Below, one piece after another: positions 1 through 12,216 of a DNA stretch of 64,000 bases. The stretch is taken from contig JBLDXI010000003.1 in the NCBI GenBank assembly GCA_047495785.1, forward strand, positions 868,001 to 932,000, read 5' to 3'. The notes below the pieces were generated by a model. The model was given only the letters and a program-made list of their open reading frames with translations, was not told the DNA's origin and ran no database searches. Every line of letters begins with the position of its first letter. The stretch's first letter is position 1. The stretch is from Lepidodermella squamata. Lineage: Eukaryota; Gastrotricha. Both the position numbers and the translations under genes were made by a program.

Positions 1-725
1 CTGTGTGAACGCTCAGTTTTCGATGGAATAGCATTTCTATGATAGGCGTTTGAGGCAGCGTGAGGACCTTCATCATGCCCACGCCAAATATTATGCATTT
101 CGGAATCGGCTGAAGAATCGCGTGGGTAGTAAACGTTTTCCCCAATCGAAATACCACGAATGGTACAGTAAGGACAGGCGAAATAACCACCCGCGTGCGT
201 GCAAAGCATCACATCAGCCTTAGCAGGGGTAGCGCAGACAATTTTGACCTAAAATGTGGCACTGAAGTAGCAGCAGGCACATGGACATCAATCAGCGTGA
301 CTATAACCGATAGATTTAGGCGCTAATTAACTGACTTTTACTCGGGTTTATAGGACCCTGGGAGCCTCCTATTTTAGCGTAAAATTTTAAATTAAAGCTT
401 TTAATTGTCAAGAAATGAAATTCGAGGCGATAAATACCAAGTTTTAGGTAAAAAGCACGAAAATGCCGATTTTCTTAGCAATCTCGTGGACATTCAAAAC
501 GAGATTTTCTGGCGGGAAAACGACGGCCCGGCGGTCGAATTATTGATTGTCTTTCATAGAATTGAATTTGTCACGATATTGCTGATTGATACTACCCAGA
601 GCGGAATGCAGTAGTTCCTTTTCGAATGCGAAAAATCAATAGCAATTCATGAAAAATAATTAATAATTATTAATATTAATTAATATAATTCATGAAAATT
701 AATACCTATTTGTTTCAATTTTTAG
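1..725. other. Probable intronic or upstream sequence of the first gene
   Basis: No complete gene is visible. An open stretch from about 445 to 560 on the plus strand has coding-like composition (it reads KKHENADFLSNLVDIQNE and onwards) and follows a good acceptor, TTTTAG, at 439-444. It could be an earlier exon of the gene whose next clear exon starts at 726. I cannot place a convincing donor, so it is not included in that gene. The remainder is AT-rich, especially 640-720, and ends in the acceptor TTTTTAG just before 726. Confidence 0.35.
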
Positions 726-3700
726 AAATCTGAAGAATCTGACCAGTTCCCGCACCCGAAATCGCTGGAAGCCGTGCTGGACGCGTACCCGGACGTGTTC
801 ACCGGCCTGCTGACCGTCATCAACCGCTTCGGCTACCCGATCGAAGTCAACCGCCGCTCGCTCATGTACTCGACCCTGGCGCCGCAAAAGCCCGGCCAGC
901 TCAACGCCTACTTCACCCCGCTGTGCCTCATCCCCGAAATCAAATACCGCTACACGTGCTGGCTGATCCAACAACAACTAGGCCTGAAAAACAACGCGAT
1001 TATCGAACCGAAAATTGTTGCGGAATCGATTTCTCACCTGACTACAGCGATTTCGCTATCCCACGCGCTTGCAGGCCACGATTTTTACCTCGAGGCGGAG
1101 ATGACCTACTTACTAGCGTGTCTGAAACGGGTTACTTTATCCTACTCGAATCGGGCGTATCAATTGCCGTTAGACGACGTGATTTCCACGTATTTGAAGA
1201 GTGTCGAACTTGGCAAGGGGTCGATTCACGATTTATCGCTGATAAAATCGTGTTTCCTCGACATTTCCAACGTTGCTCTGAGTTATCTACACCCCAGCAA
1301 TCAGCCTTCATCCGGGGCCAATACCCCTCTACCAATCGATGTACCGCACTCGGCTTCGTCCAAAAAATCGAGCGCCTCAACTCAATCAGCGTTGAAAAAA
1401 ACGAATTCAAGTGGCCATAAAAGCACATCAGGCCATTCGAAGGACCATAAAGATAGTAGCAAGGACAGTAGTAAGGATCCTGGGGTTGATTTGCCGTTTG
1501 CGTTGAAGGAATGCGCGGCGTATGGCGTTGTTCTAGCGTCGAAAGCGGCTGCCGCCCAGCGGGCTAGGCTGGCCCTGCCGGCGGAACGCGTGGTGTCTGA
1601 GCGGCGGTTCGGCACGCCGCAGGAGTCGGCCCGCTTGCCCGACTACGTCACGCTTGATTTGTTTGCATTGCATACGGTCGCGCGGCGCCAGTTCCGCGAT
1701 TGGGTTGAGGAGGAGCTGGCGGAGTTGGATGACCAAATCAGCGCGAATCGGCCAGAGTCATACGATGTGCAAATGGAGAAGACGCGAGTTGCGGCTGAGA
1801 AGTAAGCTTTAAGTAATTTCAATATTTTAAAATTCCCCTTAAATTTTAGACAATTGGCTGCCGTTCATCTGCTGAACTACGAATCCGTACTCGACCGGCT
1901 TTGCAGCTTCAGCGCGATGGTAGCCGCCCGGGCGCCCACCTCCGGCCGCGCTTCATTGATTCTCCGAAAGCCCCTCCTATCGCGACCATGGTCCGACCGG
2001 CTGACCCACTTCCGCGAGACCCTGCTCCTGCTCGTACCCACCTACACCCTATCACCCGCCCTCGAAATGGCCATGTTCAACCCAGCTTTACAAGGCTTCG
2101 CTCAGATGAACGCGGCCAAGGGCAACCAATACGGGGCGGAGATTCAGAAAATGCTCGTCATCACAGAGTACGCGGAAATGCTGCAGAGCGTGGCTGATAC
2201 GGCGGTGAATGCGCAGACTGTTGAGCTGAGCGAATCTGGGCTAATTGAGACGGCATCGTCGCAGGACGGGCCGCGGAAACAGCACTCGAGACGGTCGAGC
2301 GTGACGGCGCAGGAGTCAGAGGTCATTCTGCAGTGGAGCCGGGATGTGTTTTTCGATGACGCGCCTGCGGCTGGGTTTGCGCTACGTGGCCAGTTGTACT
2401 ATGCGTCGACGCGGAGTGGCTGGCGCAGGGGCGACACGCGGGCGATTGTTGGCAAACGGTTTATCGACTGGGAGCGACTGAAAGGCATCCATGCGTCGCT
2501 AGTGGAGTTGACGCGCCAGGCTGGTCTTGTTCAGGTAAAAATTATAAAAATCTGCGAAAAATTGATTGAATCAGTGGTTTGAGAACCGAGAGTCGACGAG
2601 GCATTGATTCCACTAAATTTATAACAATCTGAACTGCTTTATCTGAACATTTAATTCATTTTAATCGTTCAGTACAAGCCGGAAGAGCCTCAAAAATCGA
2701 AGGTAAAAGACTTGATATTTATTTCTTGGTAAAACCACTGAAAGCCGATTTGAAAGTCCACGAATTTTAAAGTTAACTCATGTACCAAGTATCAGCTCTA
2801 GAAGTAGTTTATCTCGTCTTCGAAGTTGGCAATCCATATAACTTTGTTTCTAACCTTGGATCTTGTGTTTGGTGTCGGTAATTCACGCTGAAAACGTCAA
2901 AGTCAATCTAGCAGGGTAGCTTGATATTTCAGATCGAAAGATTTCGGAAAAGACTGAATGCGGGAGATGGGAGGAATGAAACACTATTGACACGATGTGT
3001 TGATACTTCCGTGCGGCCAGTTCCGCACGGTAAACATCCGCACAAAATGTGTCCACATTAGGTATTTGCACACACTCTGTTTCTTTAAGAGATTAAGGTT
3101 AGGGTGCACGAAAAAAATCAAGAAAAATCAAATGAAATCAGTCGTCAGGCTCTAACGGCAGGTAGAAATTGACCTCTTCATTACCGGCATCAGTCTCGTG
3201 GTGGCCGTTGTAGAACTCGTTCGCTTTCACCTCTTGAGGAAAGACTAAGGCTATGTCGGTCATGTTGACGGCGCAGGCGTCTAGGAATTCCATGAATCCG
3301 ATCTTTCCCGCATCGAGATCATCGCAGAGCCGTTGTATTGAGGCGTTGAGTCGTTTGAGCTTCTTACTTGACCGGTTTTGTAGGTTCTTGCATCGACTCG
3401 AGCCCAGTCGCGACGGGTGAAGGCTTCTTCACAAATGAGGAATGGAAAACTATTGACACTTGACACTTATACATGGAAAAAATGCGAACCCATTTGGGGA
3501 ATTACGAGGACTCGCATCCGAAGAAAAAGCTCATAAAGCGCGTACAAGAACTACGAGCCGAAATATCGATTGAGTCACAAAAGTATTGCTCCTATCGAGC
3601 GTTGGTGCCCGACCAAAAGCCACGAACACGGGCGAGAAGCGAGGTCTCCAGTGGTGAAAAGTCTTGAGCGGCAACAGCTTAGTCTCTAGTCCAGAAAAGT

Positions 3701-4446
3701 CACGCGAAGGGCACGTTACACGATGAATAGCGCCACGCTTGCGGATAGTTCTTGCATCACCTAGCGCGTTGCAAACTTCCAGATCGTCGTGGAATAGAAT
3801 CAGAGCTAGAGCATTTGGATTGTTTGGAAGCAAGTGGCCATGAATTCGCAATCTCTAGAATTAGTTATGCAGAATTTGTTTGTTGGTTATCAAAGTGGAA
3901 AGGAAGCAAGATATTTTCACATCATCGGATTGCCATCTTCGCCTTTTGTTTTTGTTTTTGAAAACTTCAAAAAATTTGAAACGGTTAAGCACTCGTTACT
4001 AGGAATGAATCATTCTTTTAAATTTGTGAACATTTCTTTAGGCTGGATCAGATGGAACCTCGAGCACTTCTCAGGGGGCCTCGTCGACAGCTGCAACGCC
4101 GAGTACCACCCCTGCTCCAAGCAAAACACCCCGAAAAACTGCAGCCGATTCGAAAGCCTTGCTTCAAAAGCCAGCTCAACAAGTCGGGCTGGGGAGTCGC
4201 GTTGAAGCCGCGTTTTTCGCCCTCATGGACGACATCAAGGCCATGCTGACGGGCGCCATAGCCGCCGAGAGTGATACGGCGAGGTCCGAAGCGTCGGATG
4301 ACTCATCGCCTGAGGATCTCCTCGAGCCGAACCGGCAAACCCTGGCGACGTTGGAGAAGCTCTTTGACCCAACTTACGGGTTGATTTTGCGAGGAAATAA
4401 CCAACTCATGAGTTGGTTCCTCGGAATGCTACCTGACAAATATTAA
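726..4446 (+). CDS. 3' part of a gene for a large helical protein, unidentified
   Basis: Four exons can be joined in frame: 726-1801, 1850-2534, 2673-2702 (a 30-bp micro-exon) and 4042-4446, ending in TAA. Donors are GTAAG or GTAAA and acceptors TTTTAG, TTCAG or TTTAG. The visible product is about 731 residues. The N-terminal part is rich in hydrophobic helices, followed by a Ser/Lys/His/Asp-rich low-complexity linker at about residues 200-250, another helical block, an Ala/Ser/Thr/Pro-rich linker, and a C-terminal helix ending GMLPDKY. The 5' end is missing: no start codon precedes 726 in frame, so more exons lie upstream, possibly off the window. There is no signal peptide and no membrane segment. 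The pattern suggests a scaffold subunit of a nuclear or cytoplasmic complex, but I recognise no family and assign no function. The last intron (1339 bp) is far longer than the others and contains an antisense ORF. Confidence 0.7.
3138..3428 (-). CDS. Short antisense ORF in an intron, hypothetical or remnant
   Basis: A minus-strand frame open for 96 codons ends at TGA (3138-3140). It reads through a charged helical segment (KKLKRLNASIQRLCDDL) into an acidic C-terminus ending LPLEPDD. It has no early ATG; the first in-frame Met is in GFMEFL. Composition is protein-like, so it may be the last exon of a nested gene or a transposon remnant. It lies wholly inside the last intron of the gene on the other strand. 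No family is recognised. Confidence 0.3.
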   Translation of the reverse strand, partial: RSLHPSRLGSSRCKNLQNRSSKKLKRLNASIQRLCDDLDAGKIGFMEFLDACAVNMTDIALVFPQEVKANEFYNGHHETDAGNEEVNFYLPLEPDD

Positions 4447-5245
4447 TTGTGGAAAAATATGTTCATTGTATGAGCTGTGATTTTTGTGTAATTTTTTATC
4501 GAACACAAATCGTAGAGATTTTATTTTAAAGATTCACACCTTATTTTAGCACTCAATAAAATCGCGTGAAGAAAGTTCCGGGACTGTTTTTGTGTTGAAA
4601 GATTGCTGAATTCACTGATTGCTGAAAAAGAGGCAATGGGCAGTGCTGATCAATTTCAATCGGGTCAACAAACTAACTGGCGGCAATATGATATATGATC
4701 GACCTCTGCATCTTTACCCATTTTTCTGCGTTCACTTTTCAATAATTGTTAATTGATTTCAAACGAATATCGAAAAATAATAAAGCATATCAGACCATGT
4801 CCCAATCCGGGAATCACGGATCCAGCTACTGAATACTGCGCGAACGAAGTTGCATTTTGTACGCCGTAACCCGGCTCTCAAACCCGGTCGTAAAAGCTTG
4901 GAAAGCTGAGTCTGGTACAGGCTACATCTTTTTTAACCTCACTATATCCAATCCGAAGAAATGTTGGTTGTAGACTACGCTAATTTCATGATTTCAATTT
5001 TGGCTCAAATAGCATCACAACGATGTGTAATATTTAATTGCTATTGGCGCTGTAAGTAAATATAATAGGGGCTAATAATCGCGAAACCTCCCAAATCCTG
5101 GCTGAGATGTTACCACGCAGCCCAGCTTCATCCACGCAATAGGGCTAAATTCAGCTGGCAGACACATCGGGCTAATTAACTTCGAAACGAAAGGCGCACA
5201 ATATCCGTTATTCTGCCGTCTGAATTCAGTATTTTTGCGCATCAA
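4447..5245. other. Intergenic spacer
   Basis: AATAAA at about 4555 fits the polyadenylation signal of the upstream gene. A second AATAA-type run lies near 4778. I see no coding frame and no obvious repeat. The last 200 bp must contain the promoter of the receptor gene that starts at 5246, but I see no clear TATA box. Confidence 0.5.
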
Positions 5246-7785
5246 ATGAAGCAGATTCGACTATTACTGGTAGCGACTCAAGTGTTACTTGTTTCTTCTG
5301 CCGACCGTTTTGAAATGGTGACAAACAACACAAGTCGGCGCGAAACCATCACACTTTCGATGGTTATCAATGCGGGCGGGTCTATCCTACCGATTGGCCC
5401 TGAAATTTGCGCCGAATCTTTGCGGTTAGCGTTAGCAGGAGCTGAGGCGAAAGGCATACTCAAAAACTACCGAATTGCTATTGATCTGTACGATGACGAG
5501 GTACGTTTCTAAGACCAAGCAGCTAACAGCTGTTTTACTGGTTTTAATCTCAGTGTGCTGATGGCTTGTCGATTCTGCATGTAGCCAACGTACTACGAGA
5601 TTCGGCCTCTCGAAAGGACAACTTGGTGCCTTTTATCTCTGGGCCAATATGCACAGATGCAAAATGGACAGGTTCAATGATTAAACACCAGCAGTTTGTC
5701 TCTATTTCTGAGTACGGCTCAATCGAAGAAATATTCTGGAATCGCGAGAAGTACAACAGCCAATTCTCAATCTTGCCACCATTCTCCGTCTTCTATCAAG
5801 CGATTCCTGTGTTTGTAAAATTCTTCAACTGGACAAGGGTTTTCTTACTTACAGAAGATTACAACGGCGTATCAGGCTATTGGCAACCTGTAAGCTTAGT
5901 CTTTCTATTTAAAAGCTATAATTTCGCCATTTTTCAGTTCGAGGATGTGCTGTTCAAGGGTCTGGATGAATTGAACATAACACTCGGAGGGACCTCGAAG
6001 GTAAAAGTAGCCAACAGCTTGCCATCACAAGAAGCCGTTGAAATCGCAATGCAAGCACTGATTGGTTTCGATCCAAGAATCATTGTTGTAAACACGAATG
6101 CTGGGCCGCTTATTGCGTGTTGGATGCATCGCTACAAACTTTACGGTCCGGGATTTGTCATCATTTTCACCGGTCAAGCTGTTTTTCTACCCAATTCGCC
6201 AGGAAAGGATGACAACTGCACTGAAACTATGATCTCCCAGGTATTAGAGTCTGTGATCTTTTTCACCTATGGGAAACCATCTGATATAAATCCGAGTCTG
6301 AAAGATGTGTTTGGGTTGAGTGGCAGGGATTTCGACAAACGATTGATGGAAGTTATCAAGCAGCCGGATTTAACAGACAATTGGCTCTTCTGGAGGCCAA
6401 TGTGTTACAGCCAAGTTGTAGGAGCAATCATGGCTCTCGATCAAGTCGATGCAAAACTTCGATCTATGAATGACTCATTGCTGCAATGGGTAACAAGTTC
6501 AGAGAAATTTTTGAAAAATGCATCCGTCATACACAGTTTGATGATGAAAAATCTCAATAATCTGCACTATCAAGGTCTATCCTTGAACCCAGGCCAAAAT
6601 TTCAACAGCCAAACAGGGCTGACAGCTTTCTACCAAGTTCGCTTGAATGAGGGAAACAATTCTGTAACCTATGCTTTAGTCGCTTCTTATGATTCGACGG
6701 TTAAATCCAGTAAGCTAAGCGTTTATGGTAGCAAACTGATCTTAAGGCCGATGAAAATTGACTGGAAAACGCCTGGAAACAAAGTTCCGTTTGATTCGGT
6801 GAAAACCAACGTGATCTATGAATCAGTGTTATCCACCGATCAGAAACTCGCTTTCAACGTGGTATCTCCTGCTTTCCTTTTGATTTGTATTTCAATCAAG
6901 ACTGTTCTCATATTTAAACGGCGTACACTCCGGGTTAAAAACTCAGTGTTCGTGATCAACTTGATGATCCTCGTCGGAGGGGAACTAATGGCAGTTTTCG
7001 TCTTGATCATGGTCAACTCAAATTCGTTTATAGGAGTGATCTTCAGCATAGTAATCGGTGTTCTTTCCGCCTCATTGATTGTAAGTGGAATCGGTTCGAA
7101 ACTACAACTGGCTTATGATGTCAACAAAGAGGGAAACTTTCGATGCGCAACGGCTGCTAGCAGCAGAATGAGGAAAACGGCTTCGGGCTTTGGAAGTCAA
7201 GTAAAACTTTCCATTCGGTCTTCGGCTAATCATGAAGTTGTTGCAACGGATATAAGCAAAGACCATATCCTTCAAGCTTTGAAGAAAGTAGCTTTGCCAC
7301 TGATTTTTTCATCACTAATCCTGGTTTGCATTTGGCTCTCCGCAGCTCCCCTCCAGCAGTTTACAGCTACTAGATCGATAGTGCCATCTACAACTGAAGT
7401 TAGCGTAGCATATGTTAACAGCTATACAAGCTTTGAGTTAAATCGTGATAGCAATCCTGCTATATCGATGGGATGCCTCTTGGCACTGGCTGGTGTCTTT
7501 GGTCTGTCATTTCTCGCATCAATGGCGTATCTTTTCAGTTTGAGAAGTGTCAAAATTTCAACCATCAATGACTTGCATTCAGTTCGAGCTGCTGCTTACT
7601 GCTTTTGGTTCATTCTAATCTCCGGATCTGTTGTAATCTGGCTGTTCTTCAGCCACAGTGATTTCAAGTATCTTTACATAGGAATTTGCAGTTTTAGTCT
7701 CATGCTATCGCTTACTGTCATACTCATCATTTTCGCACCCGGTGTCATCGGAGTTATTCGAGGGGTAAATTCCATGGATGTCTAG
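5246..7785 (+). CDS. Class C GPCR, divergent GABA-B-type receptor
   Basis: Exons are 5246-5500, 5554-5889 and 5938-7785, giving about 812 residues. A signal peptide (about residues 1-19) leads into a periplasmic-binding-like (ANF receptor) ligand domain to about residue 480, with several N-glycosylation sites. This is followed by seven hydrophobic segments from about 500 to 800. The stretch VCIWLSAAPLQQF resembles the end of a transmembrane helix in GABA-B receptors, where Trp and a Pro-Leu pair recur. The long cysteine-rich domain of metabotropic glutamate receptors is absent, as in GABA-B receptors. The expected role is a plasma-membrane G-protein-coupled receptor for a small ligand. Ligand-contact residues cannot be judged here. 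The second intron (5890-5937) is 48 bp, a multiple of three and stop-free. Two decayed partial copies lie downstream. The family is fairly sure; the GABA-B assignment is less so because the ectodomain is very divergent. Confidence 0.75.
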
Positions 7786-7995
7786 GTGTACCACTCCACA
7801 AAAGACATTTCTTAGAAGAAACAATGTGTGATTTGTCATTGTATTGTGTCGTATCGTAAAAGATAATTCTTAGAGTGAATGAGTTATTAGGGGTGAAAGC
7901 GGAAAGCGGGCAATTTTTACACTGGTTTAACAGTCGGCCATGAGCATAGATGAGATGCTGTATTCTAGGGCAGATCAACAACCTCAGGGCCATCG

Positions 7996-8021
7996 TAATT
8001 AGGGTTAGGGTTAGGGTTATG
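7996..8021 (+). repeat. Short interstitial TTAGGG tract
   Basis: About three and a half TTAGGG units follow the 3' flank of the receptor gene. Similar degenerate tracts follow both truncated receptor copies (near 12785 and 22735-23150), so the tract belongs to the duplicated segment. Confidence 0.8.
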
Positions 8022-8593
8022 TTAGCTTGGTTGAATTTTCAGAACATAGATAATAATAAAGACCGGAAGCTTACGATTCAAAATTTGAGGGTACAAAGGT
8101 CACCATGTGCAAAGCCACGTTTTTGCGCGTTTTATGTGAGCCATGTGTGCCTAGCTAAATGCATATAAAATCGACCCCTTTTTAAATCGATTTTTCAAAA
8201 AAATGTCATTTTTCTAATTGTTTGATAATGTGTGACCTATTACAACGTTTTACGCTCTTTCCAACGAGACCAGGATCGCCTTCCTAGTTCCTAGGACCGA
8301 TACCAGGTCATCTAGATATCCGCAAAGAAGCTAAAATGAATCCCCAAGATCGAAATTTGTCAATGATGTCGGGACGGAAGAAATTGTTAAAATATGAGTG
8401 GAAAATTCCAGAAAAAATATGTTCATTACCAGGATGGGCTAAGCGATCGAAATATATAACTTTTATCCCCGTCAGCCTTTCACATAATCACAAGTAAGCC
8501 ATAAAGCTTAATCACAAGTTTATCAAGTCTCTTTAATTCAAAGTCAACGTAATTTACCGAGAAACTACCATCAACGCAGCTCATTATTCAAGT
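8022..8593. other. Intergenic spacer
   Basis: No gene supported. The sequence shared with the other receptor-copy flanks ends shortly after the TTAGGG tract. Confidence 0.5.
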
Positions 8594-8767
8594 ATGTTAA
8601 AAGAATTACCCCTCAACTTCGCTTTTCGATGGGGCTATTCGGTCGCAATTAATTTGCCAAAACAAGTATGCATCGAATCGGGAGTTTTAAATTTTCCCAT
8701 GCATCCGCAGATTCAGAAGAAATTGGTCGAGAGCCTCGCAATTATCTATTCCGGTCCAGGTAATTAA
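8594..8767 (+). CDS. Short ORF or exon fragment, hypothetical
   Basis: An ATG-initiated frame of 57 residues (starts MLKELPLNFAFRW) has protein-like composition. It ends in CCAG/GTAATT, a plausible donor at 8760, or runs three codons on to TAA. It could be one exon of a small gene or a remnant of a duplicated gene. Similar codons are not visible in the other copies of this region. No family is recognised. Confidence 0.25.
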   Translation: MLKELPLNFAFRWGYSVAINLPKQVCIESGVLNFPMHPQIQKKLVESLAIIYSGPGN

Positions 8768-9776
8768 ATGCAACAAAGGGGTTTTCTTGAGTTACACCTA
8801 CACCTGAAAGGGGCGCTTGCAGCTTCAGAACCTTTTACTCTTAGAACTCATACTTTTGACAGAATATGTGTCATCTATCGAAGTAGCTCCATGCAAAAAT
8901 TTATCGAATTCCACTTTATAGTTTTTGAGTATAAGCCTTATTCTACTGATTGAACTTAAGTGTCACCGAATAACCCCTTATTCTGCGATAGCCCCAAATG
9001 ACGGTAGTACGCTAAATCTTGCTTAAGTGCGCGATAAAACGCAATCTTTTTAGGCAGGCGTTGCGATATCCTTCGAGTTCGACAGGATTATAGTCGTGTG
9101 ATTAGTCATAAGTTTAATCCGTAGCGAAGTGGACGATTTTCTGGTTCAAACCGCCCGTATAGATACGGTTATTCCACGCAACATTTCATATACCCTTATC
9201 TTCCGTGCCTCGTTATTTTATCAATCTGCATTGCCGTTTACGGTGATGCTCACGCACAAGTAGAGCGAAACAGAACTATAGATTCGAATATTAACCATTG
9301 CGTAGTGGGTGAAGAGGGCTACGCGCCCGGTTGAAAGATCGAATCAGTGCAAACGCGAAAGATCACATTTGACGTACCTACCTTCTAGATAATGCTATCA
9401 GTTAACAAAATGATAGGACCTTTGGTGTTGTTAGCTACTAGTGCCATATCTTCTCAAAAGGAGACTCTGTTGAGGTCGGAGTTCAAAGTCTGGCAAACAG
9501 GTGGAAACACTATCTTCCTGGTATTCTTTGGTGCCTAGTGCCTAATTTTGCGGACTGCTTATAAGCGCTGAACGGGTAGCTTTCCGATTTTCAAAAATTC
9601 ACTAGGTGATGTCCTTTTAAAACGAATATTCCACGTTTCAACTCGTCAAATCTGGAATCATTTTATTTGAAATTTGAAATACAAGTAATCACGAAATGAA
9701 TACGAGCGAAGATTTCAAGAAATTTTACGTCTTATGATTATGGTAATCATTTGCATTTAGTGAGGGGATTAAATGT
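8768..9776. repeat. Duplicated 3' flank of the PQQ-like genes
   Basis: No gene is seen. Roughly 9020-9260 is closely similar to 13380-13595, and roughly 9300-9600 to 18360-18660. These are the downstream flanks of the minus-strand propeller genes, copied with them. The flank ends at the 3' end of the first propeller gene. Confidence 0.7.
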
Positions 9777-11312
9777 CTAATTGATGGCGAGCTTCAGCAT
9801 TAACAAAGCTGCAAAATAGATGACTTGAAGGTCGTCGAATAAGTGAGCGAATCCTATCGACTGATTAGTCGTTGTCGGAATAAAGGCAGTAGTTGTTGGT
9901 TCAGCTGATCTAGTTAGCTTGTAACAATGAACTTGTCCGGAAGGAGTAGCTGAGTAAAAGTAGCCATCATAGTATGCCAGCTCGTTCGGGGTCCCCAGAA
10001 GGTCTGCTATGAACGTGCGTAATTTGCCTTTCCTATTGAAAAGCTGCATTGATTCCTCTGTCCGCACCATGACCGCGTCATTGAAGATGATCGCAGTTGA
10101 AGTTGATGATGACCCATCTACGCCTAATGTATACGTCCTCATATTCCACCCAGAGACTAGTTCATATTCATAGAACGCTTTTGTTCCATTCCAAAGCCGA
10201 AACGCCGAAAGTCCATCTGTCGCTGCGAAGTAAACGTTGTTACCTTCGACTTGATCTCTCGCCCACCAATCTGCCTTTTTTTTTATACATCCAGGGCAAT
10301 CAGTCTACCTTGGGAATTCAATAGAGCGATGCCTTTATCGTGAGGCGGTGGGGTGTAGATTTGGCTCGATCCCGCGTACGATCTGCGCCGAACAGAGCCG
10401 TTTACGGCGTCGATGTAGAACAAAGTATCAAGTCGGCTGATGCCTAACATGAGCTCCAAGTCGACAGTGGTTAAAAATGACGGTGCGTCATCGGCCTGTG
10501 TGAATTGGACGCCGTTTCCGAAGGTAAGATCGCGCTCGCCAGTGTCCAAATTAAAGGCATAGAGTCCCCACGTGGATTCGCCTGGCAAATTAATGGCAAA
10601 TTATAAAGAGCAAAATAACAGCGCTTCCTTATTCATATGATTGCGTAGCAAATAAGGTAGATATTTGTTGAACCTTATCCTAGTAGCTCGTTTCACGCAG
10701 AAAATACTACTAGAAACGCGGGCATCACTGTCTGTAAAACGATGGAGACTGCGTTCGTAAAACAAGGGTGGGCATAAACCATTTACAAATTGTCTCATCT
10801 ACTGATCCATTATAACAAGCTAGCTTACCTTGGAGCTGGCCTGCCGTGGCGACACGGCGTTGGTAAAGAGTTATAACAGCTTGATCTGCCGAAATCTTCA
10901 CGGACCAAAGAACGACAGGCGGATTAGCTGTGACATTTATCGCGTGCATAGTAGAACAGGACCGTGATAAGATGACCATAATGCCTGATCTGGGCTCAAT
11001 CATTGGCGAATGCGGGATGCATTCTTCGCTGTTGTACACTACACTGGCGAGTTGATTCCCAGTTTTGGCGTCTAAGACGAACAGCTTTTCACCGCTTGCA
11101 TAGAAAATTTTGTCGGAATAAGCCAGCACCCGCTCGGTGTATCGAGCTTTGGCGTTGTCGGAGTTGAAGAGCCACTCTGGTACTATGCTGTCAACAGTTT
11201 CGATGCCGAGATTGTCGTGTGTGTACCAAGTATGGCCTTCATCACCGCCAGCGTCGATCCAGTCGCCTGATGCTGCGGCGATAGTAAACACTATTAAAAA
11301 CAATCGAAACAT
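9777..11312 (-). pseudogene. Secreted PQQ-like beta-propeller protein, copy A, frameshifted
   Basis: Exon 1 is 11312-10829 and exon 2 is 10581-9777, with GT/AG ends at the same places as in copy D. The product starts with a signal peptide (MFRLFLIVFTIAAASG) and carries propeller-blade motifs such as KLFVLDAKTGNQLA and WGLYAFNLDTGERD, typical of the quinoprotein-like superfamily. It ends in a hydrophobic tail after a Thr-rich segment, as expected of a GPI-anchor signal. The frame breaks at 10277-10285: a run of nine A on the minus strand is one base shorter than copy D requires and creates TAA directly after GAT GTA. All sequence on both sides is otherwise open. This is either a true frameshift or a homopolymer sequencing error; if an error, the gene is intact at about 430 residues. 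No quinone-binding enzyme activity can be inferred. Confidence 0.7.
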
Positions 11313-12216
11313 CTTTTTCTGTGGGAAACTGGGTTACACGCGCACCTTTTATACTCCTCCTTATCTTAACGCATGAAAGTCACTTGAGTTACGGATTAAT
11401 CACAGTGTGCGACGTGTAGGTGTGGGCTTATCAGTAGGGTAAAGTGACCCAATTTTGCAAAAAACTGGTCACTGACTGAAGTAGTGAAAATTAATTTCTA
11501 ACCAGTTTTTTTGTAACAGGGAATGATTTTAAACATGACCATCGTACTCTGCGGCCTTTGTTTGACCATAAAATCTTTTGTTCCAGAAAAATTGGCTGAA
11601 AATTGACAACGTTTGCAGTTTAGGACGAAAAATTAGGACGAAAAATAGAAATGCGTTGCATAATTGAGGCCATTGCCTTTAATTACAAAACCGGTGGCCC
11701 TATTGTTTGCGACAGGTGTTTGCGCAACAATGATGAGCTTTTTGAAAATTTCCATTTGGGGCTATTTAGTTCAATACCCAAGGCACCTACTGGCTAAAGA
11801 AGAGCTCTCCATGACCGAGGGCCTTCGATATCAATGGCTTCAAAAATCAGTGACCAGTTCTTTGCAAAATTGGATCATTCTACACTATATAAATAGGGCG
11901 GAGGCTATAGCTCACTGAGGAACCACTATGGAGTCCATGTCAATTGCGTTCGCTGATTGGTCATTCGATCGTTACCATGACCAATATCATGATTGGGTTG
12001 TAAATCTCTCACAGCATTTCAGCTGACCACTGTAAATACCTTTAATTTCGAAAGAAATTTGACCATTAGTCATGCTCAAATGGGTGAGTTAGCTGTCACG
12101 GAAATATCTCCGCTGAAAAAATAGCGGTATTTGGCGAAAAGTTTTATAAAACCCAGACAGAGCACTCGTTAGTAATCCGCAAGTCATTCAAGACAATAGA
12201 CAAAATTCACCCTAGA
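11313..12216. repeat. Duplicated 5' flank of the PQQ-like genes
   Basis: No gene. About 11900-12200 is similar to about 17650-17900 and 20530-20830. All three lie just upstream of a propeller gene start, so promoter-proximal sequence was duplicated with each gene. The sequence next to the ATG, including a GTGGGAAACTGGGTT-type stretch, is nearly identical between copies and probably holds the shared 5' UTR. Confidence 0.65.

Noticed and set aside
5890-5937. Treating this stretch as coding
   Set aside because: It is open in frame, but GTAAGC...TTTTTCAG are consensus intron ends and the residues do not fit the ligand domain; retention is kept only as a possible isoform.
9140-9170. GGTTCAAACC resembling a tRNA B box, with TAGCGAAGTGG before it, also at 13474
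   Set aside because: The two boxes are only about 10 bp apart and no cloverleaf stems form; at most a tRNA-derived repeat remnant.
9300-9350. tRNA-like stretch GTAGTGGGTGAAGAGGG...GGTTGAAAGATCGAAT, also at 18360
   Set aside because: No acceptor stem pairing or proper T-loop; it is part of the duplicated flank.
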